This document shows positions 17,266 through 25,115 of a stretch of DNA of 64,000 nucleotides, piece by piece. A program made the position numbers and the translations under genes. Under the pieces are notes generated by a model. The model was not told where the DNA came from and did not search any database. It saw only the letters and a list, made by a program, of their open reading frames with translations. The DNA comes from Streptomyces cellulosae (GTDB taxonomy: Bacteria; Actinomycetota; Actinomycetes; Streptomycetales; Streptomycetaceae). The DNA is taken from NCBI RefSeq assembly GCF_000721105.1, contig NZ_JOEV01000003.1:186001-250000 (forward strand), given 5' to 3'. Position 1 is the stretch's first letter. Every line of letters starts with the position of its first letter.

Positions 17266-19239
17266 ATGCTCCAAGCCCACGCGGCCCCGAGCAGGCGGCC
17301 CGGCCCCGGCCGAAGACTGCAGACCGCTGCCGCAGCCCTTGCGGCGACGGTCGTCGCGCTCGGCACCGCGCCCCCTGCCCTGGCCGCCACGGCCCCGGCC
17401 ACCGACCGGGTTCTGCTCGCCTCGGACGACGGCCACGCCCCGGCGGGCGCCGTGGACGAGGGTGCCGCGTCCGCGTCCGGAAAGATCTCCCTGCGCGTCT
17501 ACCTGCAGGTCCGCGACCCGGCGGGACTGCGCACCCTGGCCCGGCAGGTCTCCACGCCCGGCAACCCGCACTACCGGCACTTCCTCACTCCCGCCCGGTT
17601 CCGGTCGGCGTACGCGCCGACGGCGCGGCAACGCGCCGCGGTCTCCTCCTGGCTGAGGTCGTGCGGGCTCGACACGAACGGCGGCACCGACCACTACATC
17701 GCGGCCTCCGGAGACCCCGCCGCGGTCGAATGCGCGGTCGGCGCACGCCTGCACCGCTACCGCTGGCAGGGCAGGAGCCTGCGCGCCCTCGCCGGGCCCG
17801 CCCGCATCCCGCGCTCCGTCGCCCCCGACGTGCTGTCGATGTCCGGCCTGAGCAGCCTGACCCCCGCCGTACGACCGGCGGGCGGCCGGTCCGCCACCGT
17901 CACCCCCGCGAGCTCCGCGACCTGCTCCACCTCGTACGGCGCGAACCCGGCGACCGCCCTGCCGCCCGCGTACGGCACGACCCAGCCGTACCAGGTCTGC
18001 GGCTATCTGCCAGGCCAGTTGCGCGGCGCCTACGGCGTCACCCCCAGCGGCCTGACCGGCGCGGGCACCAAGGTCGCGGTGATCGGCGCGTACGCCTCCA
18101 CCACGGTGGCGTCCGACGCGCAGACCTACGCGTCCCGGCACGGCGAACAGACCTGGGCGAGCGGCCAGTTCACGCAGGACGTGCCCGACGGGCTGCCGGC
18201 CCAGCCGATGGACTGGGGCATGGAGGAGATCATGGACGTGGAGGCGGTGCACGCGATCGCGCCCAGCGCCGACGTCGAGTACGTCGCCGCCGCGGACGCC
18301 ACGGACGCGAGCTTCCTGGACGCGGTCTCCCGTGTCGTCGACGCCCGTCTCGCCGACGTCGTCTCCGACTCCTGGGTGATCGGCGCGGACACCGGCGTAC
18401 CGTCCGGCACGGTGTCCGCCTTCGACCAGTTGTTCCAGCAGGGCGCGGTCGAGGGCGTCGGGTTCGTCTTCGCCTCCGGCGACCACGGCTCCCAGGCGGC
18501 CTCCCAGGACGGCAACGGCTCGCCGGTGACCGCCACCGAGTTCCCCGCCTCGGACCCGTGGGTCACCGCCGTGGGCGGCACCAGTCTGGCCGTCGACGCC
18601 GACGGCCGCTACCAGTGGGAGACCGGCTGGGAGAGCGACTACGCCGCGCTGTCCGCGGACGGCACCGGCTGGGAGACACTTCCCGGCAGCTACGCCGGCG
18701 GCTCCGGCGGCGGCCCCAGCGCCGTGTTCACCCGGCCGTCCTACCAGCGGCACCTCATCCCCGCCAGTGCCTTCACCGGTAACGGAACCCTGCGCCGGGT
18801 GGTGCCCGACGTGGCGATGGACGCCGACCCGGTCACCGGCATGCTCGTCGGGCAGACCTACACGCTCCCGAACGGCGCCGGCGGCTACGTCGAGTACGCG
18901 TCCGGCGGCACGAGCCTGGCCGCACCGCTCTACGCCGGCATCCAGGCCCTCGCCCAGCAGCGGGCCGGCAGACCGCTCGGCTTCGCCAACCCGGCGATCT
19001 ACCAGGCCGCCGAGAACGGCGCGTTCCGCGACGTGACGGACCGGCCCGCCGGGGCGCCCAGACCGCCGGCCGCGGTGCACACCGAGCTGACCGCCGACGC
19101 CACCGGCACCGTGACCACGAGCTACGTCCTGGCCACCTTCGGGCGCTCCCAGGACGCCGGGCTCGCCACCACCCCGGCGTACGACGACGTGACCGGCGTC
19201 GGCACCCCGACCGCCGCCTATTTCAACCACATCCGCTGA
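17266..19239 (+). CDS. Secreted S53 (sedolisin/kumamolisin-like) serine-carboxyl peptidase, 657 aa
   Basis: ATG 17266 follows AAGGAG. Residues 1-41 are a signal peptide (RR-rich start, hydrophobic core, cleavage after LAA). A pro-domain (ISLRVYLQVRDPAGL to about residue 190) matches the pro-kumamolisin activation domain. The catalytic set of S53 enzymes is seen: E320 and D324 in GMEEIMD, D406 in ASGDHGS, and S550 in SGGTSLAAP. Such enzymes are acid endopeptidases that mature themselves. The gene is 18 bases before a 76-aa precursor-like gene, so the natural guess is leader removal outside the cell. The 135-base upstream gap has an AT-richer stretch (17140-17205) that probably holds the promoter. 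Confidence 0.9.
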   Translation: MLQAHAAPSRRPGPGRRLQTAAAALAATVVALGTAPPALAATAPATDRVLLASDDGHAPAGAVDEGAASASGKISLRVYLQVRDPAGLRTLARQVSTPGNPHYRHFLTPARFRSAYAPTARQRAAVSSWLRSCGLDTNGGTDHYIAASGDPAAVECAVGARLHRYRWQGRSLRALAGPARIPRSVAPDVLSMSGLSSLTPAVRPAGGRSATVTPASSATCSTSYGANPATALPPAYGTTQPYQVCGYLPGQLRGAYGVTPSGLTGAGTKVAVIGAYASTTVASDAQTYASRHGEQTWASGQFTQDVPDGLPAQPMDWGMEEIMDVEAVHAIAPSADVEYVAAADATDASFLDAVSRVVDARLADVVSDSWVIGADTGVPSGTVSAFDQLFQQGAVEGVGFVFASGDHGSQAASQDGNGSPVTATEFPASDPWVTAVGGTSLAVDADGRYQWETGWESDYAALSADGTGWETLPGSYAGGSGGGPSAVFTRPSYQRHLIPASAFTGNGTLRRVVPDVAMDADPVTGMLVGQTYTLPNGAGGYVEYASGGTSLAAPLYAGIQALAQQRAGRPLGFANPAIYQAAENGAFRDVTDRPAGAPRPPAAVHTELTADATGTVTTSYVLATFGRSQDAGLATTPAYDDVTGVGTPTAAYFNHIR

Positions 19240-19257
19240 AGTGAGCAGGAGATCGTG

Positions 19258-19488
19258 ATGAGCAAGCCGGACGACGCGAGGGACGCGCTGGAGCGGTTGC
19301 GCGCAGCGGGCTTCGACCTCGGTGCGTTCACCGATGAACAGCTCGGCCTCCTAGCCGCCCTCAGCGGGGGCGAAGTGGACGTGCTGCTGGACATCAAGGA
19401 ACGCATCGGCGATGTGCACCCGGAGGTGGAGGCGCACGGCGGCCTCGAGATGGAGATGCCCATGTCCATCGGCGGTCTGCTCTTCTGA
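19258..19488 (+). CDS. Candidate RiPP precursor peptide (aroma-sacti-like leader), 76 aa
   Basis: ATG 19258 has CAGGAG six bases upstream; GTG 19255 is too close. Residues 10-60 form a leader-like domain (ALERLRAAGFDLGAFTDEQ, then LSGGEVDVLLDIKERIG, ending PEVEAH) that resembles, from memory, the short domain named aroma-sacti in actinobacterial genomes. After GG at 61-62 comes a 14-residue tail, LEMEMPMSIGGLLF. The leader is acidic and helical; the tail is short and hydrophobic with three methionines and one phenylalanine. It directly follows the S53 protease gene, and three radical SAM genes lie in the same cluster. Substrate status is inferred; no cysteine is present, so classic sulfur-to-carbon links cannot form. 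Confidence 0.65.
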   Translation: MSKPDDARDALERLRAAGFDLGAFTDEQLGLLAALSGGEVDVLLDIKERIGDVHPEVEAHGGLEMEMPMSIGGLLF

Positions 19489-19632
19489 GCACCCCCCCCC
19501 CGCACGCACGTAGGCGGCGGACGGTGCCTGTCGGCCCGCCCGCCGCGCGCGCTCGACGGCCTCGCGTGCTCAACGGCCTCGTGTGCTCAACGGCCTCGTG
19601 TGCTCAACGGCCCCGACGACTCACAGGCTGAC
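19489..19632. repeat. Short tandem repeats between the precursor-like gene and the P450
   Basis: A run of ten C (19492-19501) follows the stop codon. Four copies of a 17-base unit (CTCAACGGCCTCGTGTG or close) lie at 19552-19619. Two copies of GACTCACAGGCT follow at 19618-19641, and the P450 stop codon sits in the second. The stretch is non-coding and separates convergent genes; no clear terminator hairpin is seen. Confidence 0.85.
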
Positions 19633-20868
19633 TCACAGGCTCACCGGGAAGCTCGTGTGCAACCGCATCCGCAACGCCGGCCGCCGCAACCGCGGGCCGG
19701 CCGGGGCCAGCCGCGGGAAGCGGCGCAGCAGCCGGGGCAGGACCCGGGTGGCCTCCATGCGGGACAGCGCCGCCCCGATGCAGTAGTGCACTCCGCCGCC
19801 GAAGCTCAGCACCCGTCCCGGCGGACGGGACGGCCAGAACCGGTCCGGCTGCTCGTACCGCGCCGGATCGCGGTTCGCGGCCCCGAGCAGGCACACCAGC
19901 AGTTGCCCCGCCGGGATGTCGACGCCACCCACGGTGCAGTCCTCGCCGGTCAGCCGTGGCGCGATCTGCGTCGGGGTCTCGTGCCGCAGGGACTCCTCCA
20001 CCACCGCCTCCACGGCGCACTCCCCCGCCCGCAGCCGGGCCGCCTCGTCCGGGTGGGTCAGCAACTGCTCGGTGGCGTTGCCCAGGAGGGCGGCGGTGGT
20101 GCCGTATCCGGCCGAGAAGAGGAACATGGCGATGCCCAGCAACTCGTCCTGTGACAGCAGACCGGCGTCGCAGGCCGCCACGAGCTCGGTGGTGAGGTCC
20201 TCGCGCGGTGCCCGCCGGCGCTCGCCGACCATACCGGTCCAGAACTCGAGCAGGGCGGCCGCGGCGGTGTCCATGCGCTCGCGCGTCTCGTGGTCGGTGA
20301 CGATGTCCATCACCCGGAAGAAGTCCACCGCGAGATCGCGGAAGTGCTCGCGGTCGGCTTCGGGCACGCCGAGGATCTCGCCGATCACGGCGGTGGGGAG
20401 CGGGTAGGCGAGCTGCTCCATCAGATCGACCCGGCCGCCGTCGGCGCCGGCCTGCGCCATCCGGTCGAGCAGGCCGTCGGTGACCCGGTCGATCACCTCG
20501 GCGTAGCCGGCCATCCGCCGTGGCGAGAAGGCGCCGGCGACCAGCCGCCGCAGCCGGTTGTGGTCGGGGTTGTTGCGACTCTGCACCGACTGGTACATGA
20601 GCCGGGTGGCCGTGTTGTCCCGCCACCCGGGGAGGTTGCTGTCGTACCACTCGGGGTCCTGCACCCGGAACTCCGGCCCTCCGAGCACGGCCTGGCATTC
20701 CGCGTACCCGGACACGAAGTGGATGTTGCCGGCCCTGTGCACCGGCCCGGCCGAACGCAGCGCGTGGTAGAGCGGATACGGATCGCCCGGCCCCTCCGGC
20801 GCCAGCAACCGGGCCACGACGGCCGCAGGATCCTCCACCGCACCAGTCACCGGACCGCTGATGGTCAT
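19633..20868 (-). CDS. Cytochrome P450, 411 aa
   Basis: ATG 20868 (MTISGPV) is preferred over an upstream ATG at 20922 because GGGAG lies at 20876-20880. The I-helix is FSAGYGTTAALL, with glycine where the usual acid of AGxDTT stands. The K-helix ExxR is EESLRHE and the heme loop is FGGGVHYCIGAALSRMEA, whose cysteine ligates iron. The length is normal for soluble bacterial CYPs, which need separate ferredoxin partners; none is seen nearby. It converges on the precursor-like gene and likely tailors the cluster product (hydroxylation or cross-link). The missing acid in the I-helix is seen in some P450s that do not follow the standard proton relay. Confidence 0.9.
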   Translation of the reverse strand: MTISGPVTGAVEDPAAVVARLLAPEGPGDPYPLYHALRSAGPVHRAGNIHFVSGYAECQAVLGGPEFRVQDPEWYDSNLPGWRDNTATRLMYQSVQSRNNPDHNRLRRLVAGAFSPRRMAGYAEVIDRVTDGLLDRMAQAGADGGRVDLMEQLAYPLPTAVIGEILGVPEADREHFRDLAVDFFRVMDIVTDHETRERMDTAAAALLEFWTGMVGERRRAPREDLTTELVAACDAGLLSQDELLGIAMFLFSAGYGTTAALLGNATEQLLTHPDEAARLRAGECAVEAVVEESLRHETPTQIAPRLTGEDCTVGGVDIPAGQLLVCLLGAANRDPARYEQPDRFWPSRPPGRVLSFGGGVHYCIGAALSRMEATRVLPRLLRRFPRLAPAGPRLRRPALRMRLHTSFPVSL

Positions 20869-21241
20869 CGAAGCTCCCAGAGGTTCTGCGCGGATCGTTG
20901 TCGAGCGACTGCCATGGTGCACAGCGCGGGCTGCCCGCCGGTTTGCGCGGGGTTTCCTGACGCCTGATGCGGGGGCGGCGGAGCAGGGGTGTGCCCACCG
21001 TCGACGTGGACGTCGACTACTCGCAAGGAAGACCTCAAACGCAGGCTCGGTACCCCGGCCTTTCCACAGAGTGACGGACTCGAGGTCGCCGAGCAGGCCC
21101 GGTCGCCAGGCCTACTGGCCTCGGGCCCGACCGGCACCAACCGCTCGTACAAGGACTTCGCCCACGAACTCGGCCAGTGGTCAGCGGTAGCCGTCCCAAG
21201 TCCGCGCCGAAGGTGAGCCGTTCAACGCCGTGCGCTGGTGC
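20869..21241. other. Intergenic stretch without a supportable gene
   Basis: The first bases should hold the P450 promoter. Overlapping short frames, for example 20989-21216 on the plus strand, have no RBS and no recognisable motif. They may be gene debris, given the decayed genes that follow. Confidence 0.4.
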
Positions 21242-21427
21242 TCAGGAGGTCTGGTCTACGGCGTACCCGACGAACATCGCCCAGGCGTCCGGGCCAACAG
21301 CCAGCCCCGGGCGGGCAGTGTCCTTGGAGTCCCGCACGTGAACGATGCATCGGCATGTGGCAACCTCGACGCAGTCACCGCCCTCAGCCCCGCTGTAGCT
21401 GCTCTTGAACCAGGTCAGAGACGAGTT
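21242..21427 (-). pseudogene. DUF397 domain protein, probably broken at its start
   Basis: The minus strand reads NSSLTWFKSSYSGAEGGDC, then VEVATC, VHVRDSKDTARPGLAVG and DAWAMFVGYAVD before TGA at 21242. This is the DUF397 pattern (TWxKSSYSG...C(V)EVA...VxVRDSK). No start codon lies in this frame. A neighbouring frame does have ATG (MFHARNKDHGELVSDL) and would join it by a frameshift near 21420. DUF397 proteins are small partners of XRE-family regulators in streptomycetes; the regulator that should lie upstream is missing. I read it as a remnant. Confidence 0.7.
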
Positions 21428-21549
21428 CGCCGTGGTCTTTGTTCCGGGCGTGGAACATCGCGCACCGCCGGGTCACGGGATCCCGCGTCCCGGTGACGAG
21501 CTGGGCGAACACCCGATCACCGGGTCGTCTGCACCGTTGCCCCGCAGGC

Positions 21550-21933
21550 GACCCCGGGGGCTCCTGAGAGCCTGCCGTGGCGACTCGGCGGTGACCCGGA
21601 CAACACGTCCATGGGCCCCATCGCCATCCAGGTGCGACGGGGCGCCGAGGTTCTCGGTTACACCCCGAGCACCTCACCGACCAGCAGCGCGGCATGGTGG
21701 AAACAGCTCTGCAGGACCCCGCGCAGAACATCTTCATCGCCTCGGAGTACCTGGCCCAGCTCAAGGCGGAGAGCGAGTTCGCCGATGTGCCGGCCGAGGA
21801 GATGGCACCGGCTCAATACCAGGAGCTCGCCACGCGTTACAACGGCGGGCCGTACTGGGAGACCGACGACGCCCAGGCCTACGGGCGCGGGTTCGCGAAC
21901 AATCTGAACGAGGCAAGGAACGCACTGCGCTGA
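21550..21933 (+). pseudogene. Frameshifted lysozyme-like (SLT/goose-type) gene tail
   Basis: One frame reads ESLPWRLGGDPDNTSMGPIA and then IQVRRGAEVLGY up to about 21661. The next frame continues PEHLTDQQRGMVETALQ, then IASEYLAQLKAES, YQELATRYNGGPYW and GFANNLNEARNALR. The two join if one base is restored in TACACCCC near 21661. The order of Q-N-I...YL...RYNGGP resembles the C-terminal half of lytic-transglycosylase-like domains (NIxxGxxYLxxL...YNxGP). The 5' part of the gene is absent. Family assignment is by pattern only. Confidence 0.6.
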
Positions 21934-21950
21934 CGACCAGCCCTTCCCAC

Positions 21951-22244
21951 GTGGACGACGACCGCGGCTGCCTCCGTGTGGTTCTCGCTGTACCCCTGAT
22001 CCTGCTCACCATCATCGCCGCGTACTTCTGCTGGACGGCATTGACCATCAGGCCGTCCGGCACCTGGGACGACGACGCGTACGCCGGAATCGTTCTGTCG
22101 TGCGTCGTCACCATCGCGGCGGCCGGAGCCGCGGCGGCGCTGTGGCTGGTGCCTTCGGTGCGGAGGACCATGCCGTGGTGGTGGATAGTTCCAGCTCTGC
22201 TGTTGGCCGTGGTCGCGGGAGCGCGATGGGCCGTGGGCGGCTAG
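21951..22244 (+). CDS. Small membrane protein, 97 aa
   Basis: Three hydrophobic spans can be seen: VVLAVPLILLTIIAAYFCW near residue 8, AGIVLSCVVTIAAAGAAAALW near 45, and WWIVPALLLAVVAGARW near the end. GTG 21951 is the only standard start after the preceding stop, but it lacks an RBS. The text before it (LTTSPSH) and a CTGA at 21930-21933 suggest that the original start was an ATGA overlap with the lysozyme-like gene, mutated to CTG. The two would then have been an operon that decayed together. Function unknown. Confidence 0.5.
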   Translation: MDDDRGCLRVVLAVPLILLTIIAAYFCWTALTIRPSGTWDDDAYAGIVLSCVVTIAAAGAAAALWLVPSVRRTMPWWWIVPALLLAVVAGARWAVGG

Positions 22245-22573
22245 GTCCACCGCCGCCACCGTCGCGTGTCACATCCGCCCGCGCCCTTGCGATCAGGGCA
22301 TCCCGGACTACCGATGCCAGCGGCTGGACGAAGCGCAGGACAGGGCACGGGTTGACAGGTGCACCGCCGACTGCCGCACACCGCCGCGCACACGAAACAC
22401 ACCGTCGCCTACGGCGCCTCGCTGTGTGCGCGTCGGACCTGGGCACGTCAGGGGGCACGTCAGGGGGCACCCGGCAGCGTAGGCGCCATGCACAACGAGC
22501 ACTCACCCACCTCCACGACGGCAGCCGCAATGCACGGTGCGGCAGAAGACCCACCACGCTGGACGAGTTCACC
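22245..22573. other. Intergenic stretch, no supportable gene
   Basis: Short frames cross this stretch but none has a good RBS plus a recognisable protein. A direct repeat GGGGGCACGTCA-like (two copies around 22445-22470) is visible. It may hold the promoter of the following ATPase remnant. Confidence 0.35.
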
Positions 22574-23005
22574 ATGCGCTTCAGCTCGACCCCGCGTGGC
22601 GCTCGCCTCGCCCGCCGCCTGGTCGCGGAGCGGCTCGACGCGTGGGGCCATCCCCACGCGTCCGCCGCCAACGAGACGCTGACCCTCATCACGGCAGAGC
22701 TGACCGCCAACGCCGTACGCCACGGCCATGTGTCCGGAAGAGACTTCGAGGTGCGGCTCACCGCCGACGACGTGACGCTCCGGGTCGAGGTGTCCGACAC
22801 CCGCGCGGACCGGATCGACTGCCGGGCATCCTTGCGGGACTTGAAGCGGGGCGGCCCGATCCTGGGGCCCTTGCGGGTGCCCCCCTCAAGGGCGTCTCCT
22901 CGCGCCGCCTGCGCCTGGGGATACCTCCCGACCGAAGGCTGGGGGAGAGTTTCCCGACCTCGTATGCCACTACTGGCGGGCCAACAACTGAACTTGAACT
23001 CGTGA
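22574..23005 (+). pseudogene. RsbW/SpoIIAB-like ATP-binding protein with a disrupted C-terminus
   Basis: From ATG 22574 the protein reads FSSTPRGARLARRLVAERLD and LITAELTANAVRHGHV (N-box), then LRVEVSDTRADR (G1-box). These proteins should continue with a G2 loop such as GRGLLLVEALADRWG. Here the text after about 22815 is replaced by unrelated arginine- and proline-rich residues up to TGA 23005. The lid needed for ATP binding is therefore lost, and I call it a pseudogene. Intact relatives are anti-sigma-factor-like kinases; one is at 27355. A GGGGATACCTCCC...GGCTGGGGGAG motif at 22917-22947 resembles a repeated intergenic palindrome of streptomycetes and may have caused the break. Confidence 0.6.
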
Positions 23006-23033
23006 TGTCGGGTTCCTCGCGGGCTGACGTGCT

Positions 23034-23501
23034 TCAGATGTGGGCCCTGACTTGCTGGACTGGATGTCCGAGTGCGTGCCCGATGGCAGTCAGTTCCTCG
23101 TCGCTGAACCATGCGCGCTCGGGGTTCCAGATGGCGATCTCGAATCGAGCAAAGCCACAGGGCCAGTCGTAGTCCAGTGCGTCCAGCGACGTCGCGGTGC
23201 CGCAGCAGGGGACCACCACGGCGAGGGTTGTGAAGCCGTCGTCGCAGTGGGCTTCGAGCAGGTCGCCCCACCACTCGGTATCGATCGACGCGCCGCAGTG
23301 GGGACAACCGATCTTCTGCAGATTCTGACCACAGTCGACAACGGTGAGTGTGTCGTGCCAGGTGACGTCGATCTCGACGTCGACTCCGTCAGGGAGGCCG
23401 GGGGCCAGGTCCTCCACGATCGACGCGGTACGGTCAGCCGCGGCTTGCTCCGGCTGCCAGTGCGGGTCGGTCGGAATGACGGAGAGGACGTCGTCACTCA
23501 T
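23034..23501 (-). CDS. Hypothetical acidic protein with CxxC zinc-knuckle-like motif, 155 aa
   Basis: ATG 23501 follows a GAGTGAG. The protein is acidic and tryptophan-rich. KIGCPHCGASIDTEWWGDLLE near residue 70 gives a CxxC that, with the later CCGTATSLD cysteines, could bind zinc. I do not recognise a named family. Codon use is ordinary for the window and the frame is intact, so it is probably a functional gene. Its neighbours are remnants and it has no operon partner. Confidence 0.7.
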   Translation of the reverse strand: MSDDVLSVIPTDPHWQPEQAAADRTASIVEDLAPGLPDGVDVEIDVTWHDTLTVVDCGQNLQKIGCPHCGASIDTEWWGDLLEAHCDDGFTTLAVVVPCCGTATSLDALDYDWPCGFARFEIAIWNPERAWFSDEELTAIGHALGHPVQQVRAHI

Positions 23502-23587
23502 GGGCTCACTCGATTCGTCGGGCGGGAACCTCATCCAGCTACGTGATGCTACTGAACACGCATTCGGATGGCAGGCTCCCAAGCAGG

Positions 23588-23795
23588 TCACTCGTCGAGG
23601 GCCAGGCCGGTGCCGGCAAGACAGCCGTCGAGCAAACGGGGCCGATACTGCACCATCTTGAGCTTGCGTTTCACGGTCCGGGTGATCTGACCCAGGTCGG
23701 CGGCTGCGAGGTTGCCCAGGTCGTGCTTGACCATGGACCACACGCCTTCCTGCGGGTTCAGGCCCGGGGCGTAGCCGCCGCCCTGCGCGTACCTC
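23588..23795 (-). mobile_element. IS630-family transposase C-terminal fragment
   Basis: The minus strand reads GGYAPGLNPQEGVWSMVK, then DLGNLAAADLGQI and MVQYRPRLLDGCLAGTGL. This is the end of the DDE domain of IS630-type transposases, where YAPxLNPxEGVW carries the last catalytic acid. The text before it is unrelated and there is no start codon for a transposase, so only the last quarter remains. No terminal inverted repeats were found by eye. Confidence 0.8.
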
Positions 23796-23891
23796 ACGGT
23801 CACAGCAGTACAGCGCAGAGGGCTCAACGCTCAGCCGAACGCCCTGACATCACCCAATCAAGTCCAGAAGCTTGGTGCGGCTTCTACTTTG

Positions 23892-24026
23892 CTCCGCTGG
23901 AGCGGGCCGCCATGATGCCTCGCGCCATGAGTGAGGAATGGGCCATCTCCGGCTCCGCCGGAGCAGACGCGGCGACGCTCCGCGTCGCCACCATCAGATT
24001 CGCTTCACCCCCGGCGTGAACGCCGG
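23892..24026. repeat. Run of four perfect stem-loops in non-coding DNA
   Basis: Four hairpins follow one another. The first is GCTCC-GCT-GGAGC near 23898. The second is CTCCGGC-TCC-GCCGGAG near 23948-23964, the third GGCGACG-CTCCG-CGTCGCC at 23971-23989 and the fourth CCGGCG-TGAA-CGCCGG at 24011-24026. No coding gene is seen. Possible readings are a structured RNA, the end of a lost insertion sequence (an IS630 tail lies 100 bases away), or an IS200/IS605-type end. Confidence 0.55.
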
Positions 24027-24238
24027 TGCACTGCGAATGAATCCCGGTAGCTGATCTCGCCTGATTCCCCATCCGGGTCGCCACCGGAGGAATCAGTATC
24101 CCCGGTTTCGTCAAGGGGGTTGGTGACGTCGTTGTTGAAGGAGGACCACCAAAGACGCCATGGCCCGTCCACGGCTGATCTCTCCGTGTCCAGCTTTGTC
24201 CGGGCGACCGCGGGGAATGCCCCCTGGGACTTCTCCAC
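24005..24238 (-). CDS. Doubtful short ORF, 77 aa
   Basis: The frame reads MEKSQGAFPAVARTKLDTER and then VDGPWRLWWSSFNND, with an acidic tail. It lacks a clear RBS and overlaps the last stem-loop. The composition looks like protein, but no family is recognised. It may be a fragment of a longer lost gene, as upstream text in the same frame stops quickly. Confidence 0.25.
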   Translation of the reverse strand: MEKSQGAFPAVARTKLDTERSAVDGPWRLWWSSFNNDVTNPLDETGDTDSSGGDPDGESGEISYRDSFAVHRRSRRG

Positions 24239-24531
24239 ATGTGGGACGAGGTGATCAGGGGCCGAGGGGGCTGAGAGCCCGGGCGAGCCGGCGGAAGTGA
24301 TCGGTCGCTGACCGTGCGCGGGACCGTGCGCAGGCAGTGACCGGTGTCGGCCGGCTCGCCCGGTCGGCCGGCTTGAAGGCAGGATCCGTTGGCGCTCCGT
24401 CCAGCCAGCCCCGCCACCCGCTCCCGCACGTCAGGGCCACTCAAGGAATCCGCCGGCCCCCGAAGAAACCAGCCGCGCAAGGCTGCAACGGGATGCCCGG
24501 GAGCCATACTTGACCATGCGGGGCCAACCCC
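24239..24531. other. Intergenic stretch before the TerD-like gene
   Basis: No supportable ORF. It presumably holds the promoter of the TerD-like gene. Nothing else stands out. Confidence 0.35.
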
Positions 24532-25098
24532 GTGGTGATTTGGCAGGGGAGAGGCAGCGATCCGGTGAGCAGCGGCAGCCAAGGAGTGGTGAAGGCCGAG
24601 GTACGGCTCAAGTGGGACCCGAGTCCCTGGGATCGGCCCCCTCATCATCTCGACATCATCGCCACGACCTACTCCGCGGACGCTCCCTACGGGCGTCCCG
24701 TGTACGTCGTCCACTTCGACAGCCGCTCACCGGACGGCACCATCAACATGAGCCGGCACAGCCAGACCGGTCAGGGCCTCGGCTACGTCGAAGCGATGAC
24801 CCTGGAACTCGATCGCCTCGCGTCCTCCTTCGCACGGGTGGTCGTGGGCGTGGCGATCCACCAGAACAGCGGGCCGAAAACCTTCGGTGACCTGTCGAAC
24901 GCGGGAGTTCTGGTGGTCGAGGGGTACCGGGAGCTGTTGAAGGACGACTTCGCCCAGCTGGCCGGATTCACCGCCACGACGGTCGCGGAGTTCACCCGGG
25001 ACGCCTCCGGAGCGTGGGAGTTCCACGAGTGCATCCGAGGGTTCGACAGTGACCCCGTGCTCTTCACCGCGGAGATGGGCAGCATCCCCCAGCGTTGA
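24532..25098 (+). CDS. TerD-family stress protein, 188 aa
   Basis: The first possible start is GTG 24532; GTG 24565 after a GGAGAGG is a good alternative. The protein matches the TerD fold: AEVRLKWDPSPWD, then DIIATTYSADAPYG, YVVHFDSRSPDG, GYVEAMTLELDRL, VVVGVAIHQN and VLVVEGYREL...DDF, with acidic loops that bind calcium in the family. TerD proteins take part in tellurite and general stress responses and are abundant in streptomycetes. It stands alone, 17 bases before the flavodoxin gene, with which it may be co-transcribed. Confidence 0.85.
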   Translation: MVIWQGRGSDPVSSGSQGVVKAEVRLKWDPSPWDRPPHHLDIIATTYSADAPYGRPVYVVHFDSRSPDGTINMSRHSQTGQGLGYVEAMTLELDRLASSFARVVVGVAIHQNSGPKTFGDLSNAGVLVVEGYRELLKDDFAQLAGFTATTVAEFTRDASGAWEFHECIRGFDSDPVLFTAEMGSIPQR

Positions 25099-25115
25099 TC
25101 GGGCAGCATGGGCCC

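Noticed and set aside
19258..19488. Sactipeptide with Cys-to-alpha-carbon thioethers
   Set aside because: The protein contains no cysteine, so this chemistry is excluded in spite of the leader resemblance.
22537..23172. Plus-strand ORF of 211 aa over the RsbW-like remnant
   Set aside because: The RsbW motifs are in another phase; this one is a shadow that also overlaps the minus-strand gene at 23034.
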